From contig NZ_RAVZ01000062.1 of the NCBI RefSeq assembly GCF_003611635.1, positions 1 through 34,404 on the forward strand: DNA of 34,404 nt, given 5' to 3'. The stretch comes from Corallococcus terminator (GTDB lineage: Bacteria > Myxococcota > Myxococcia > Myxococcales > Myxococcaceae). A model generated the notes under the pieces. The model had not been told where the DNA came from. It saw nothing but the letters and a program-made list of their open reading frames with translations, and did no database searches. A program made the translations under genes and the position numbers. How positions within the stretch are numbered: the first letter of the stretch is position 1; every line of letters begins with the position of its first letter. This document shows, piece after piece, positions 1 through 8,267 of this stretch.

Positions 1-70
1 CGGCTGGCCTGGCCCATCGATGCTCGGGGAACTCCGGGGGAAATGGCGGCGGAATGTACGCCCCGGCCCC

Positions 71-92
71 CCCGGCGTAAAGGATTGCCGGG
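71..92 (-). terminator. Weak hairpin after the first minus-strand gene
   Basis: CCCGGC (71-76) and GCCGGG (87-92) form a 6-bp GC stem with a 10-nt loop, just downstream of the stop codon of the 99-806 gene. There is no U-tract on the minus strand, so a terminator role is only a guess. Nothing else can be supported in bases 1-98. Confidence 0.2.
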
Positions 93-98
93 CGGGGA

Positions 99-806
99 CT
101 ACTTGACCCCCCACCGCTTCTCGAGCGCCCGCTGCTCCGCCTGGCGCAGCTTCTGCTTCTCGCGCTCGGCACTCTTTTGATCCGACTCCTCGGGCGTGGG
201 GCGCACGGCGAGCTGGTAGACGCTGCCGGCCAGGGCGAAGAGCAGGGCGGCGATGATGACGCCCCAGGGACGGCTGGCCACGGCCTCCACCACGCCGCCG
301 AACTGGTGCAGCGCCGCGAGCGCGCCAATCACCAGCAGCCACGCGCCCACCGCGGAGGCGACGATGCTGCTCACCTGCCGGTGCAGGAGGGCGCCCGCGA
401 TGCCGCCCACCATGAAGCCCGGTCCGAAGCCGAGCAGGAAGTCGTTCTGTCCGGCGATCTGCCCCGCGACGAGGCCCAGGGGCACGCCCACGCCCACGAA
501 GGTGACGGCGTGCGGAAAGAGGAAACCCACCGCCATCAGCCCCGCGGCCACGAAGGTGGGCAGGCGCGGATCCAGGTCCATCATCCCCAGCTTCTGGGTA
601 AGGGCGCCCGTCCACACGAGGCCCAGCACCGCGCCCACCGGGCCCGCGACCAGGCGGAACATCCGGCCTCCGCCCGCGAGCAGCAGCACCATGCCCACGG
701 CCGCGAGCACGACGCCGGCCCACATGGGCAACAGCCGGTAGATGCCCACCCAGCCGGAGGGGTTGAAGGTCTGGTAGGACTTGAGCGCCAGGAGGAAGCC
801 TTCCAT
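99..806 (-). CDS. Multi-pass membrane protein with charged C-terminal tail (possibly DUF4203/TMEM198-like)
   Basis: A 235-residue protein with about six or seven hydrophobic segments between residues 25 and 200, rich in Gly, Ala and Val, followed by a highly charged tail (about 205-235) of alternating Lys, Glu, Arg and Gln that should form a cytoplasmic helix or coiled coil. The Gly-rich spacing of the segments recalls the DUF4203/TMEM198-like fold, but this is a weak resemblance and no catalytic motif is visible. The ATG at 806 has a GGAT-type ribosome site about 7 bases upstream. The next gene upstream on the same strand ends only 27 bp away, so the two may be co-transcribed. The function is unknown. 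Confidence 0.75.
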   Translation of the reverse strand: MEGFLLALKSYQTFNPSGWVGIYRLLPMWAGVVLAAVGMVLLLAGGGRMFRLVAGPVGAVLGLVWTGALTQKLGMMDLDPRLPTFVAAGLMAVGFLFPHAVTFVGVGVPLGLVAGQIAGQNDFLLGFGPGFMVGGIAGALLHRQVSSIVASAVGAWLLVIGALAALHQFGGVVEAVASRPWGVIIAALLFALAGSVYQLAVRPTPEESDQKSAEREKQKLRQAEQRALEKRWGVK

Positions 807-833
807 GGCGCGTCATCCTACTGACAATGGCCG

Positions 834-1097
834 CTAGGAATAGCGGGTCAACGCGAGCCCCAGCAGCAGGGCCAGGATGACGGCGCCCAGGAGGGCGTAC
901 CCGTAGAGGGCGCGGGGCGTGGCGGTGGCGCGCAGGAGGTCCTCGGCCCGCTCACGGTCTTCCGGGGAGGGGGACTGGGCCAGGATGCGCCGGGCGTCCT
1001 TGCGGGCCCCCACCACGTCCCCGGCGTCCTTGCGGGCCCAGGCCGCGCGCACTTCGTCGGAGCCGGGCCCTGGGGGCGTCTGTCCGCCTTTCGCCAT
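834..1097 (-). CDS. Small C-tail-anchored protein with a TPR-like helical region
   Basis: An 87-residue protein. Residues about 14-60 are two amphipathic, Ala/Arg-rich helices with the feel of a single tetratricopeptide-type helix pair (A-W-x-R-K-D-A-G-D-V-x-x-A pattern). Residues about 64-84 form one transmembrane segment near the C-terminus, so the protein should sit on the cytoplasmic face of the inner membrane by a tail anchor. It reads away from the DUF4159 gene, with about 56 bp between the two start codons, and lies directly upstream of the 99-806 membrane protein gene. No family name can be given with confidence and the function is unknown. Confidence 0.7.
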   Translation of the reverse strand: MAKGGQTPPGPGSDEVRAAWARKDAGDVVGARKDARRILAQSPSPEDRERAEDLLRATATPRALYGYALLGAVILALLLGLALTRYS

Positions 1098-1153
1098 GGC
1101 GCGTGTCTATACCAGGGAATGTGGACACCGGCCGACGGTATAAGCACGTCTCC

Positions 1154-1912
1154 ATGCCCGTGCGGTCCCTGTCCCGTCGAAGCCTCCTGCTCGCCACGTC
1201 CGCGCTCGTCCCGCTGCTGTCCCGGCGTGCGTCCGCTTTTGGCGAGAAGAGCCGGTTCATCCCCGCCGTCGCCCGGCACGGAGGTCGCTGGGACGGCCGG
1301 CTTTCCGGCCTGCGGCGGCTCGCGTGGGAGCTTCAGCGCCGCACGTCCGTGGAGGTGGTGCCGGACGCGCGCCCGTTCGCGCTCAGCAGCCAGGACCTGT
1401 TCGAATACCCCTTCCTGTACTTCGGGGGGGACGGGGCCTTCCCGCCGCTGACGGACGCGGAGGTGACGAACCTGCGCCGCTACCTCACGTACGGCGGCTT
1501 CGTGTTCGGCGACGCCAACGACGGCAGCGACGGGGACGGCTTCGATGCGAGCTTCCGGCGGGAGATGGCGCGGGTGCTGCCGCAGAACCCGCTGAAGGAG
1601 ACGCCGGGGACGCACGTCGTCTTCAAGTCCTTCTTCCTGCTGGACGCGGCGCCCGGGCGGCTCCTGCACAAGCCGCTGCCGCTGGTGGCGAGCGTGGGCA
1701 AGCGCGCGGCGATCATCTATTCGCAGAACGACGTGGCGGGCGCGTGGAGCCGCAGCGAGTCCGGTGACTACGAGTTCGACGTGTCCCCCGGTGGCGAGCC
1801 GCAGCGTGAGCTGGCGATCCGCCTGGGCATCAACCTGTGCATGTACGCGCTGTGTCTGGACTACAAGGACGACGCGGTGCACCTGCCCCTCATCCTCAAC
1901 AAGCGGCGCTGA
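1154..1912 (+). CDS. DUF4159 domain-containing protein with Tat-type signal
   Basis: The chosen ATG at 1154 gives a 252-residue protein starting with a twin-arginine signal (SRRSLLL at residues 7-13, hydrophobic core, likely cleavage after ASA at 26-28). An in-frame start at 1103 would bury this signal, so the later start is preferred. The mature part carries the DUF4159 pattern: a beta strand ending in FLYFGGDG, then LTDAEVTNLRRYLTYGGFVFGD, which is typical of class-I glutamine-amidotransferase-like folds without the catalytic Cys. In myxobacteria and other groups DUF4159 proteins travel with MoxR/BatA-type VWA operons. Here the VWA/GATase-like gene follows after 21 bp, supporting joint action in the cell envelope. 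The biochemical role is not known. Confidence 0.85.
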   Translation: MPVRSLSRRSLLLATSALVPLLSRRASAFGEKSRFIPAVARHGGRWDGRLSGLRRLAWELQRRTSVEVVPDARPFALSSQDLFEYPFLYFGGDGAFPPLTDAEVTNLRRYLTYGGFVFGDANDGSDGDGFDASFRREMARVLPQNPLKETPGTHVVFKSFFLLDAAPGRLLHKPLPLVASVGKRAAIIYSQNDVAGAWSRSESGDYEFDVSPGGEPQRELAIRLGINLCMYALCLDYKDDAVHLPLILNKRR

Positions 1913-1933
1913 AGGACCCTGGCGCGCGACCGA

Positions 1934-4213
1934 ATGAACTCCCCGTCCTTCAACGCGTGGAAGCTGGTCAGCCTTTCGCCCCTGCCGGTGTGGGCGCTGG
2001 TGTTGTTGGCGGTGGGTCTTGTCGCGGGCATCGCGCTGGCGGCCTGGGGCGTGCGCCGGGAGCCTTCGCGCGGCCGGCGGCTGCTCCTGTGGGGCCTGCG
2101 CCTGGGCGCGGGCCTGGCGGCATTCTTCTTCCTCCTGGAGCCCGGCATCCGGCACCTGCAGGTGGCGCGGATGAAGAACCGGGTGGCGGTGCTGGTGGAC
2201 CGCTCGGCGTCCATGAACTTCCCGTCGGAGCCGGGCGGGCCCACGCGCAGCGCGCAGGTGGCGGCGTTCCTGGAGAAGGCCGCGCCGACGTTCGCGTCCT
2301 GGCAGGACCGCTTCACGGTGGAGGTGTACGGCGTGGATCCGGAATTGGCCCCGGTGACTCCCGCGCAGTTGGGCAGCGAGCCCGCGCGGGCGGGGACGAC
2401 GGATCTGCTCGCGGCGCTGCGGTCCGCTTCGGCGGCGGGGCAGGGGTCGCGCAAGCTGTCCGGGGTGCTGCTGTTCAGCGACGGCGCGGACAACGCGGAG
2501 TTGAAGGCCGGGGCGGTGGGGCGGGCGCGGGCGGCGCTGGCGGACCTGGGCGTGCCGGTGTCCACGTTCCTGGTGGGGCAGGAGGCGCTGAAGGACCTGG
2601 CGGTGGAGGGCCTGAAGGTGGACGACTTCGCCTTCGTGAGGAACTCGCTCACGGTGGAGGTGGAGATCCACGGCCGGGGCTTCGCGGGCCAGGACATTCC
2701 GGTGGTGCTCAGCCAGGAGGGCAAGACGGTCGCGAACAAGCTGGTGCGGATGACGACCGCCGACGACGTGAAGCCGGTGTCCTTCACCTTCACGCCGGAC
2801 CAGACGGGGCGGTTCGTCTACACCGTGACGGTGCCCACGTTCCCGGATGAGGCCGTGAGCGAGAACAACAGCCGTTCGTTCACGCTGAAGGTCATCCGCG
2901 ACCGGGTGCGCGTGCTGTTGGTGGTGGGCCGGCCGTCGTGGGACGAGCGGTTCCTGCGCGGGCTGCTCAAGCAGGACGCGAACGTGGACCTGGTGTCGTT
3001 CTACATCCTGCGCACGCTGTCGGATGATCCGGGGGTGACGAACGAGCGCGAGCTGTCGCTCATCCCGTTCCCGATGGAGGAGATCTTCGACACGAAGCTG
3101 CACACGTTCGATGTCGTCATCTTCCAGAACTTCGGTTACTCGGACCCTTCGCTGTCCATCGCGGAGTACGAGCGCAACCTGGAGCGCTACATCCACGAGG
3201 GTGGCGCGTTCGTGATGATTGGTGGCGACAGCGTGCTGGGCGAAGGCCGCGCCAGCATGCCCACGCTGATGGAGGCGCTGCCGGTGGAAGCGGCGGGGCC
3301 GGCGAACCCGGAGCCCTTCAAGCCGAGGCTCACGCCGGAGGGCCTGCGGCATCCGGTGACGTCCATTGGAACGGGCGCGGCGAGCACGGAAGGCACGTGG
3401 GGAGAGCTGGCGCCGATTCCGGGCGCGAACCTGACGCGGGCGCGGCAGGGCGCGACGGTGCTGATGGACCACCCGTTCGTGACGGTGGACGGGAAGAACG
3501 CGCCGCTGGTGTCGGTGTGGGACTACGGGCGGGGGCGGGCGATGGTGGTGGCGACGGACGCGACGTGGTCGTGGGCGTTCACGGCGCACCGGGATGGCTC
3601 GCCGAACCGGGCGTATGACCGCTTCTGGGGCAATGCCTTGCGGTGGCTGGTGCGCGACCCGGATTTGACGACGCTGAAGGTGACGGCGGATCCGCCGTCG
3701 GTGGAGCCGGGGCGTCCGGTGGGCGTGGTGGTGCAGGCGCGGATGGCGGACTACCAGCCGGCGCAGGACGCGCAGGTGCGGGTGGAGCTGTTCTCGGTGG
3801 CGACGCAGAAGCCGGTGGCGGTGCAGACGGGGGCCACGGGGGCGGACGGCGTGGTGCGGCTGGAGTTCGCGCCGCCGGCACCGGGGCCGTACAAGCTGCT
3901 CGCGTCGGCGAAGAAGGGCGAAACGGACCTGGGTAAGGGCGAGGACGCGGTGGCGGTGCGCGCGGTGGGCCCGGAGCTTTCGGACGCGTCGGTGCGGCCG
4001 CAGTTGATGGAGCAGATCGCCAGCATCACCGAGGGCAAGGCGTACAAGCTGCCGCAGGACGGGATGCCGGACGTGCCGCTGTTGGATCCGCCGGTGGTGG
4101 AGGTGGGGCGCGCGAAGGACCAGCCTCTGTGGGATCGCTGGTACTACCTCGTGGCGCTCATCGCCCTGCTCGGCGCGGAGTGGTTCGCGCGGCGGCGGTT
4201 CGGGTACGTCTAG
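1934..4213 (+). CDS. Membrane-anchored VWA/GATase-like protein (BatA-type operon partner)
   Basis: A 759-residue protein. Two N-terminal transmembrane segments lie at about 17-40 and 47-68. A von Willebrand factor A-like domain follows, with a MIDAS-type DRSAS motif (D89-x-S91-x-S93) and a second acidic strand (LLFSDGADN). The middle of the protein has a glutamine-amidotransferase-like fold (VLLVVGRPSWDERFL, then FDVVIFQNFGY and GGAFVMIGGD) without an obvious nucleophile Cys. A beta-rich C-terminal region precedes a last transmembrane segment at about 733-752 and a basic tail. This layout is common for the large partner in MoxR-DUF58-VWA operons. It should act in the periplasm, tethered to the inner membrane, probably in chaperone-like or envelope-stress work; that role is inferred. 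Confidence 0.85.
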   Translation: MNSPSFNAWKLVSLSPLPVWALVLLAVGLVAGIALAAWGVRREPSRGRRLLLWGLRLGAGLAAFFFLLEPGIRHLQVARMKNRVAVLVDRSASMNFPSEPGGPTRSAQVAAFLEKAAPTFASWQDRFTVEVYGVDPELAPVTPAQLGSEPARAGTTDLLAALRSASAAGQGSRKLSGVLLFSDGADNAELKAGAVGRARAALADLGVPVSTFLVGQEALKDLAVEGLKVDDFAFVRNSLTVEVEIHGRGFAGQDIPVVLSQEGKTVANKLVRMTTADDVKPVSFTFTPDQTGRFVYTVTVPTFPDEAVSENNSRSFTLKVIRDRVRVLLVVGRPSWDERFLRGLLKQDANVDLVSFYILRTLSDDPGVTNERELSLIPFPMEEIFDTKLHTFDVVIFQNFGYSDPSLSIAEYERNLERYIHEGGAFVMIGGDSVLGEGRASMPTLMEALPVEAAGPANPEPFKPRLTPEGLRHPVTSIGTGAASTEGTWGELAPIPGANLTRARQGATVLMDHPFVTVDGKNAPLVSVWDYGRGRAMVVATDATWSWAFTAHRDGSPNRAYDRFWGNALRWLVRDPDLTTLKVTADPPSVEPGRPVGVVVQARMADYQPAQDAQVRVELFSVATQKPVAVQTGATGADGVVRLEFAPPAPGPYKLLASAKKGETDLGKGEDAVAVRAVGPELSDASVRPQLMEQIASITEGKAYKLPQDGMPDVPLLDPPVVEVGRAKDQPLWDRWYYLVALIALLGAEWFARRRFGYV

Positions 4214-4218
4214 GCGTC

Positions 4219-5025
4219 ATGGTTTTCTCCCGCTGGGCTCGCCTGTATCTGGTGCTCGTCGGTGTCATGGCGAATGCCTGCGCGGGAACGGCTTCCTGGA
4301 CTCAGGGGGCTCCCGACACTTATTCACAGAGCGACTCGGCGTCGTCGGCCTGTCTTCGCAACCCTGCCTGCTTCACTCAGGCAGGGGATGAAGCGCTCAT
4401 GCCGTGGGTCGCCCGCTCAGCGGGGGCCGCACGGACGGTGGTCACGGCGCTCCGATTGCTTGAGGTCGCGGAAGTCCACCGCGTGGGACAGATACTCGCG
4501 GACTGCGCCAATCACGCCAGTACCGAAGTGAATGATCGCAGATTGGGAAAGGGACAACGGCCGACCCGGGAGCAGTGCCAGACCGTGATGGAGAGGGACT
4601 CCCGAGGCAACCCCGTGACGCGTGCGATGCAACTGGGTCTTGAGAAACATCAGGTCGCCTTGGAATGCGCACGCGCGAAGCTGGCCGCGTTGTTTCCGAC
4701 TCATTTCGCCTTGGAACCGCACTACCTCTACGACGCCGCCACCGGTCGTGTCCGATTCGTGCCACCTGAGCTGGTGACGGAGTGGCTGCGCGATGGCTTG
4801 TTCCACCTGCTGCTGGGCGCGCTGGTTCCTGACGTGGTGCTGCACGCTTCGGGTGAGCCGAGCCGAGTCCAGGCCGTCTTCGACTTCAAGTTTCCGTGCC
4901 CCAGCGGCAATCCGTTGCAGTGGGGCCAGCATCCCCATCACGGCGCGCCCCAGGGCGAACTCTACGAACAGGCGCTGGGTATCAAGAGGGCGCGCCTCGT
5001 AGCGCCAGGATATGGAGTCCAGTGA
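4219..5025 (+). CDS. Lipoprotein with PD-(D/E)XK nuclease-like C-terminus; candidate SitA-type toxin
   Basis: A 268-residue protein from the ATG at 4219, five bases after the preceding stop. A lipoprotein signal ends at Cys21 (ANAC-AG), with Ala at +2, which does not retain the protein at the inner membrane. The C-terminal third shows a restriction-endonuclease-like pattern: PD at 204-205, then FDFK at 221-224 (D222-x-K224), then Q245 and Y249 in GELYEQALG. The gene overlaps by one base (TGATG) a DUF3396 gene, and DUF3396 proteins are the known immunity family (TsiV) for VRR-Nuc PD-(D/E)XK effectors. Lipoprotein toxins with a downstream immunity gene are the hallmark of SitA/SitI of myxobacteria, delivered by TraAB outer-membrane exchange. 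G+C looks lower than next door (36 of 60 bases at 4321-4380, against 42 of 60 at 3661-3720), hinting at transfer. The toxin role is inferred. Confidence 0.75.
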   Translation: MVFSRWARLYLVLVGVMANACAGTASWTQGAPDTYSQSDSASSACLRNPACFTQAGDEALMPWVARSAGAARTVVTALRLLEVAEVHRVGQILADCANHASTEVNDRRLGKGQRPTREQCQTVMERDSRGNPVTRAMQLGLEKHQVALECARAKLAALFPTHFALEPHYLYDAATGRVRFVPPELVTEWLRDGLFHLLLGALVPDVVLHASGEPSRVQAVFDFKFPCPSGNPLQWGQHPHHGAPQGELYEQALGIKRARLVAPGYGVQ

Positions 5026-5930
5026 TGCCTTCGTGGCCGAACATCCGCCTCCATGGGCATGACGGGCATGCGAGCATCCTCCGTGTGCGGGACGGCCTGG
5101 GAGCCGCTTTCTACCTGCGCAGCTCCCACGATGACGTGAAGGCGGCCGTGCAGCGAGCGCTGGACACGTATCGCCGCGCCATCACGCCCCACACCCTGAA
5201 CTGGTACGCGGATGATGAGGGGAACTGGCAGCCGTTGGATGCGAGCGGCTGGCGCTTCATCGAACAACGATTGTCCGCGCCGCGCGCCGCTGGGATTTCC
5301 CTGCTGGAAGACGCGGGGACGATGACGGGCTATCGGTTCAGCTACCATGGACGGAGGCTGGGCCATCCGCTTCATCTGAACAGCCCCGCCGTGACGTCCG
5401 CGGTGGGATTCTGGCTGCCTGCGGATGACCCGAGCGTGGAGTTGCTCCGAAAGGTGTCCCTGGAGATGGCCACGCTGCTGCCCTTCGACTCAGGGCACGC
5501 GGGCTTTTGCTTCCAGTTCGACGAGGAGGCCCTGGGGCTGACGGAAGGCATCCGACCGCTGGCCTTCCTCTACCCCGGGCTGGACATCCCGGAGCTGCGG
5601 CGGGATTCGCTGCGGATCGGCACCCGGTTGCGGGGAACGCATTGGATGACGTTCCTGGGACCGACCGTGCTCGCTGACGTGGGCGGAGTCGATGCCCTGC
5701 GCACCCGGCTTCGTTCTCCGGGGGCCACGGTCGAATCGCTATCATCGGAGCGTGCGGTGGTGACGCTCGGCGAACAGCCCCTCTCAGGGGATTCACGACA
5801 GGGCGAATCGATGGATGCCTATCGCGAGCTGTCCCGGCTGCTGGGGCCCTGGATGGACCTGGACCGGGAGGCTTGGGATGGCTTCTCGGAAGAGGACATG
5901 CGGCGCTGGGAGCGCCGCTTCCTGGATTGA
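5025..5930 (+). CDS. DUF3396 (TsiV-like) immunity protein, candidate SitI
   Basis: A 301-residue soluble protein with no signal peptide. The ATG at 5025 overlaps the stop of the lipoprotein gene (TGATG), implying translational coupling. An in-frame upstream start would run deep into the toxin gene and is rejected. The sequence fits the DUF3396 family: a Gly/Phe-rich centre around LHLNSPAVTSAVGFWLP (116-132), then LEMATLLPFDSGHAGFCFQF (146-165), a Tyr-Pro-Gly-Leu-Asp segment near 183-187 and THWMTFLGP near 205. DUF3396 proteins are known as cytoplasmic immunity to type VI VRR-Nuc toxins, which matches a nuclease-like partner. A cytoplasmic location is expected if the toxin attacks DNA. Specificity for this partner is inferred from gene order only. 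Confidence 0.8.
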   Translation: MPSWPNIRLHGHDGHASILRVRDGLGAAFYLRSSHDDVKAAVQRALDTYRRAITPHTLNWYADDEGNWQPLDASGWRFIEQRLSAPRAAGISLLEDAGTMTGYRFSYHGRRLGHPLHLNSPAVTSAVGFWLPADDPSVELLRKVSLEMATLLPFDSGHAGFCFQFDEEALGLTEGIRPLAFLYPGLDIPELRRDSLRIGTRLRGTHWMTFLGPTVLADVGGVDALRTRLRSPGATVESLSSERAVVTLGEQPLSGDSRQGESMDAYRELSRLLGPWMDLDREAWDGFSEEDMRRWERRFLD

Positions 5931-5944
5931 ACCTGGGGAGGGCC

Positions 5945-5969
5945 TCGCGGGGCCTTGCGTGCCCCGCGA
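5945..5969. terminator. Hairpin between convergent genes
   Basis: TCGCGGGGC (5945-5953) and GCCCCGCGA (5961-5969) make a perfect 9-bp stem with a 7-nt loop in the 61-bp gap between the convergent immunity gene and sodC. It could stop transcription from both sides; neither side has a clear U-tract. Confidence 0.45.
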
Positions 5970-5991
5970 AGCACCGCCGTGTGATTCGTGA

Positions 5992-6567
5992 CTACGGCTT
6001 CTCCGCCAGACCGCAGGCGATGCGGCCGCCGGCGTCACCGGCAGGGTCGGTGTGGTAGTCGTCCTTGGTGGCGTGCACGACGACGGCGGAGCCGTCCTTG
6101 TCGAACATCGACTTCACCTTGAGGCCCTGGGCGAAGAAGTCGAACTGCACCTTGCCGTCCGCCGGGACGTAGAGGTTCGGCAGGTCGCCCTCGTGCTTGC
6201 CCTTCGCCGCCAGCACGCCGTGCTGCTTCTTCGTCGGGTTGAAGTGGCCACCCGCCGTCTTGAAGTCCGGCGCGTCGCACTTGCCCGTCTCGTGGATGTG
6301 GATGGCGTGCTCGCCCGCGGGCAGGTTCGACAGCGTGCCCTTCACCAGCACGCCCGTCGGCGCCTGCTCGAACGTCACCGTGCCCACGTCCTTGCCCTGG
6401 GCGTCCTTCAGCGCCGCCTTCGCCATCTCGCCCGGCTTGGGCGCGGGCTTCTTGGCCGCATCCGTCGCCGCAGGAGCCGGAGCCGCGGCGGCCGGAGTCC
6501 CCGCGTCCTGGGCCAGGGCGGGCGTGGTGGTCAGGGCAGCGGCAATCAGCAGGGCGCGAATCGTCAT
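5992..6567 (-). CDS. sodC: Cu/Zn superoxide dismutase, exported
   Basis: A 191-residue protein, using the ATG at 6567 (a start at 6612 would add 15 residues before the signal peptide). A Sec signal ends near ALA-Q (residues 17-20), followed by an Ala/Pro/Lys linker to about 47. The enzyme dismutates superoxide to oxygen and peroxide in the periplasm. All metal ligands are visible: H90 and H92 (IHIHE), H108 (GGHFNP), H116, H125 and D128 (KHEGDLPN), and H165 (VVVHA). The active-site Arg is R182 (GGRIACG), and C97/C185 form the conserved disulfide. It stands alone, convergent with the immunity gene. The Ala/Pro linker may act as a spacer; no lipobox is seen. Confidence 0.95.
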   Translation of the reverse strand: MTIRALLIAAALTTTPALAQDAGTPAAAAPAPAATDAAKKPAPKPGEMAKAALKDAQGKDVGTVTFEQAPTGVLVKGTLSNLPAGEHAIHIHETGKCDAPDFKTAGGHFNPTKKQHGVLAAKGKHEGDLPNLYVPADGKVQFDFFAQGLKVKSMFDKDGSAVVVHATKDDYHTDPAGDAGGRIACGLAEKP

Positions 6568-6678
6568 GGGGTCCAAGGCTCCAGGAGGGAGGGTTACGAA
6601 GCGCCGCGACACTACCTGTCGCCCGCGCCCCTCGCAGGAGAATGTCCAGGCCCCAGCGCGCCGGGTGATGGGGAGTCA

Positions 6679-8256
6679 TCACTCCGGCAGGCTTCCCTCC
6701 AGCGGCACCGGCACCACCCGGGACGCGCCGAACGCGGGCGCCCACACCCGCTGCACCGGCGCCCCGTTCAGGAAGCGCATCACCGCGCGGAACGCCGCCT
6801 CCGGCCCTCCCAGCGTCTCGGCCCAGGCCTGACCCCGGGGGGACAGGTTGGGCACCCTCGGGCCCAGTTCGTCGCACGACTCGGCGCTCCGGGTGATGCC
6901 CAGGCCCTCGTCCCGCACCCGCTGGGGCACGTACAGCGGCGCGAACCTCGCGTGCCGGTGGTCGTGCACGCAGCCGGGCTCCTCCAGCAACGCCGCGGAC
7001 AGGGGCAGCTCCCGCACGTTGAAGAGCAGCTTCACCGCGTCCCGGTGCGGATCATACGGACCGCGCAGCCGGTGGTCCCCGCGTGGAATCAACCGCCGGT
7101 CCAGGTAGCAGAACGCCTTCGCTTCGGGCGGCAGCGCGCCCCGGTGCCTGGCTCCGCCGTAGCGGAAGAACGGCCGCACGTGGCAGGCGTCCACCTCCAG
7201 CGCCGGCCCCTGCTTCAACGCCCGCAGCTTGGGCAACAGCCCCGGCTCCAATCCGAACTCCCGAGCGAAGTCCTCCAGCGTGGCGTCCGTCGCGGCGGCG
7301 AAGGCCCGCAGGCGTGCGAGCAGCCGCTCCTCATCCGCGTCCACCAGCAGCTCGTCGAAGCGCGTCTTCACCCCCGGCAGGCTCACCGGGATGAGCGTGG
7401 TGAGCAGCTCGCCCCGCGCCCGCCAGTCCGCGTCCAGCACGGCGGCCTCCTGGGCGATGGGGGACAGCCGCCACTCGGGGGGCTCCGGCGTGAAGCACTG
7501 GCCCACGCCCTTGTGCTCGTAGCGCGGGGGCGGGGCCTCGCTTCCGGACCGCGACGTCCACACCGTGATGCACGTGCGCACCTGTGTGCCCGTGAAGATG
7601 CCCGGCCCCAGGTCCACCACCTCACGCAGGTGCAGCGCATCCAGCAGCGCACGGCGCAGCGGCGCGTAGATGAACGACTCCAGCAGGCTCGCGGGCGTGA
7701 TGAAGGCCAGTGCCCCCGGCCGGGTGGCCAGGCGCTTCATGGCGACGAGCAGGAAGAAGGCGAAGTCATCCCGCAGGCTGGTGCCGTGTGGCATCGCCAG
7801 GGGCACCAGGGCCCTCAGGCGCGCATAGGCGTCCGCGTCCTTCAGCACCGACGACGTGCCGTTGTAGGGCGGATTTCCCACCCATAACTCGGCGTGCCCC
7901 TCCGGCGTCCCCGCGAGCAGGGGCTCCAGCCCGCCTCGCAGCGCATCCCCCACGCGCACGTCCGCGCCGGGCACCCGGGCCTGACACAGGCGCGCGACCC
8001 CCGCGTCCAGCTCCAGGCCGCACAGCCTCGCGTCCGGCCGGTGCCGCGCCGCCGCCGCGAGGAACGCGCCCGCGCCACAGGCCGGGTCCACCACCGTGAG
8101 CGCGCCCTGTCCCACGTGCCCGAGCGCGAGCGCCAGGGTGCGCTCCACGATGGGCGCGGGCGTGTAGAACGCGCCCACCGCCTTGCGGTTGATGCCGGGG
8201 AACTGGTGGACCAGCAGCTCCTCGTCCAACTCGGGCGTGTCGATGGAGCGGGGCAT
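6679..8256 (-). CDS. N6-adenine DNA methyltransferase, gamma-type, orphan
   Basis: A 525-residue protein. The N-terminal half is a SAM-dependent methyltransferase: motif X-like GAFYTP (28-33), motif I VDPACGAGAF (56-65), an acidic end of the next strand (LELD, 81-84) and motif IV NPPY (128-131). The order X-I-IV and NPPY mark it as an amino-methyltransferase acting on adenine N6. The C-terminal half (about 330-525) has no catalytic motif and probably holds the target-recognition region, as in TaqI-like and type IIG enzymes. No restriction nuclease, McrBC or BREX gene lies beside it, so it may be an epigenetic orphan or part of a broken system. It sits 11 bp downstream of the ion channel gene on the same strand. 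Confidence 0.88.
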   Translation of the reverse strand: MPRSIDTPELDEELLVHQFPGINRKAVGAFYTPAPIVERTLALALGHVGQGALTVVDPACGAGAFLAAAARHRPDARLCGLELDAGVARLCQARVPGADVRVGDALRGGLEPLLAGTPEGHAELWVGNPPYNGTSSVLKDADAYARLRALVPLAMPHGTSLRDDFAFFLLVAMKRLATRPGALAFITPASLLESFIYAPLRRALLDALHLREVVDLGPGIFTGTQVRTCITVWTSRSGSEAPPPRYEHKGVGQCFTPEPPEWRLSPIAQEAAVLDADWRARGELLTTLIPVSLPGVKTRFDELLVDADEERLLARLRAFAAATDATLEDFAREFGLEPGLLPKLRALKQGPALEVDACHVRPFFRYGGARHRGALPPEAKAFCYLDRRLIPRGDHRLRGPYDPHRDAVKLLFNVRELPLSAALLEEPGCVHDHRHARFAPLYVPQRVRDEGLGITRSAESCDELGPRVPNLSPRGQAWAETLGGPEAAFRAVMRFLNGAPVQRVWAPAFGASRVVPVPLEGSLPE

Positions 8257-8267
8257 GCCCGTCCATC

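Noticed and set aside
848-3589. Long Arg/His-rich minus-strand frames opposite real genes
   Set aside because: They have the biased composition typical of antisense frames in high-GC DNA and no recognisable domain.
4129-4218. Longer start for the lipoprotein toxin candidate
   Set aside because: It would overlap the preceding gene by 85 bp and hide the lipoprotein signal that begins at 4219.
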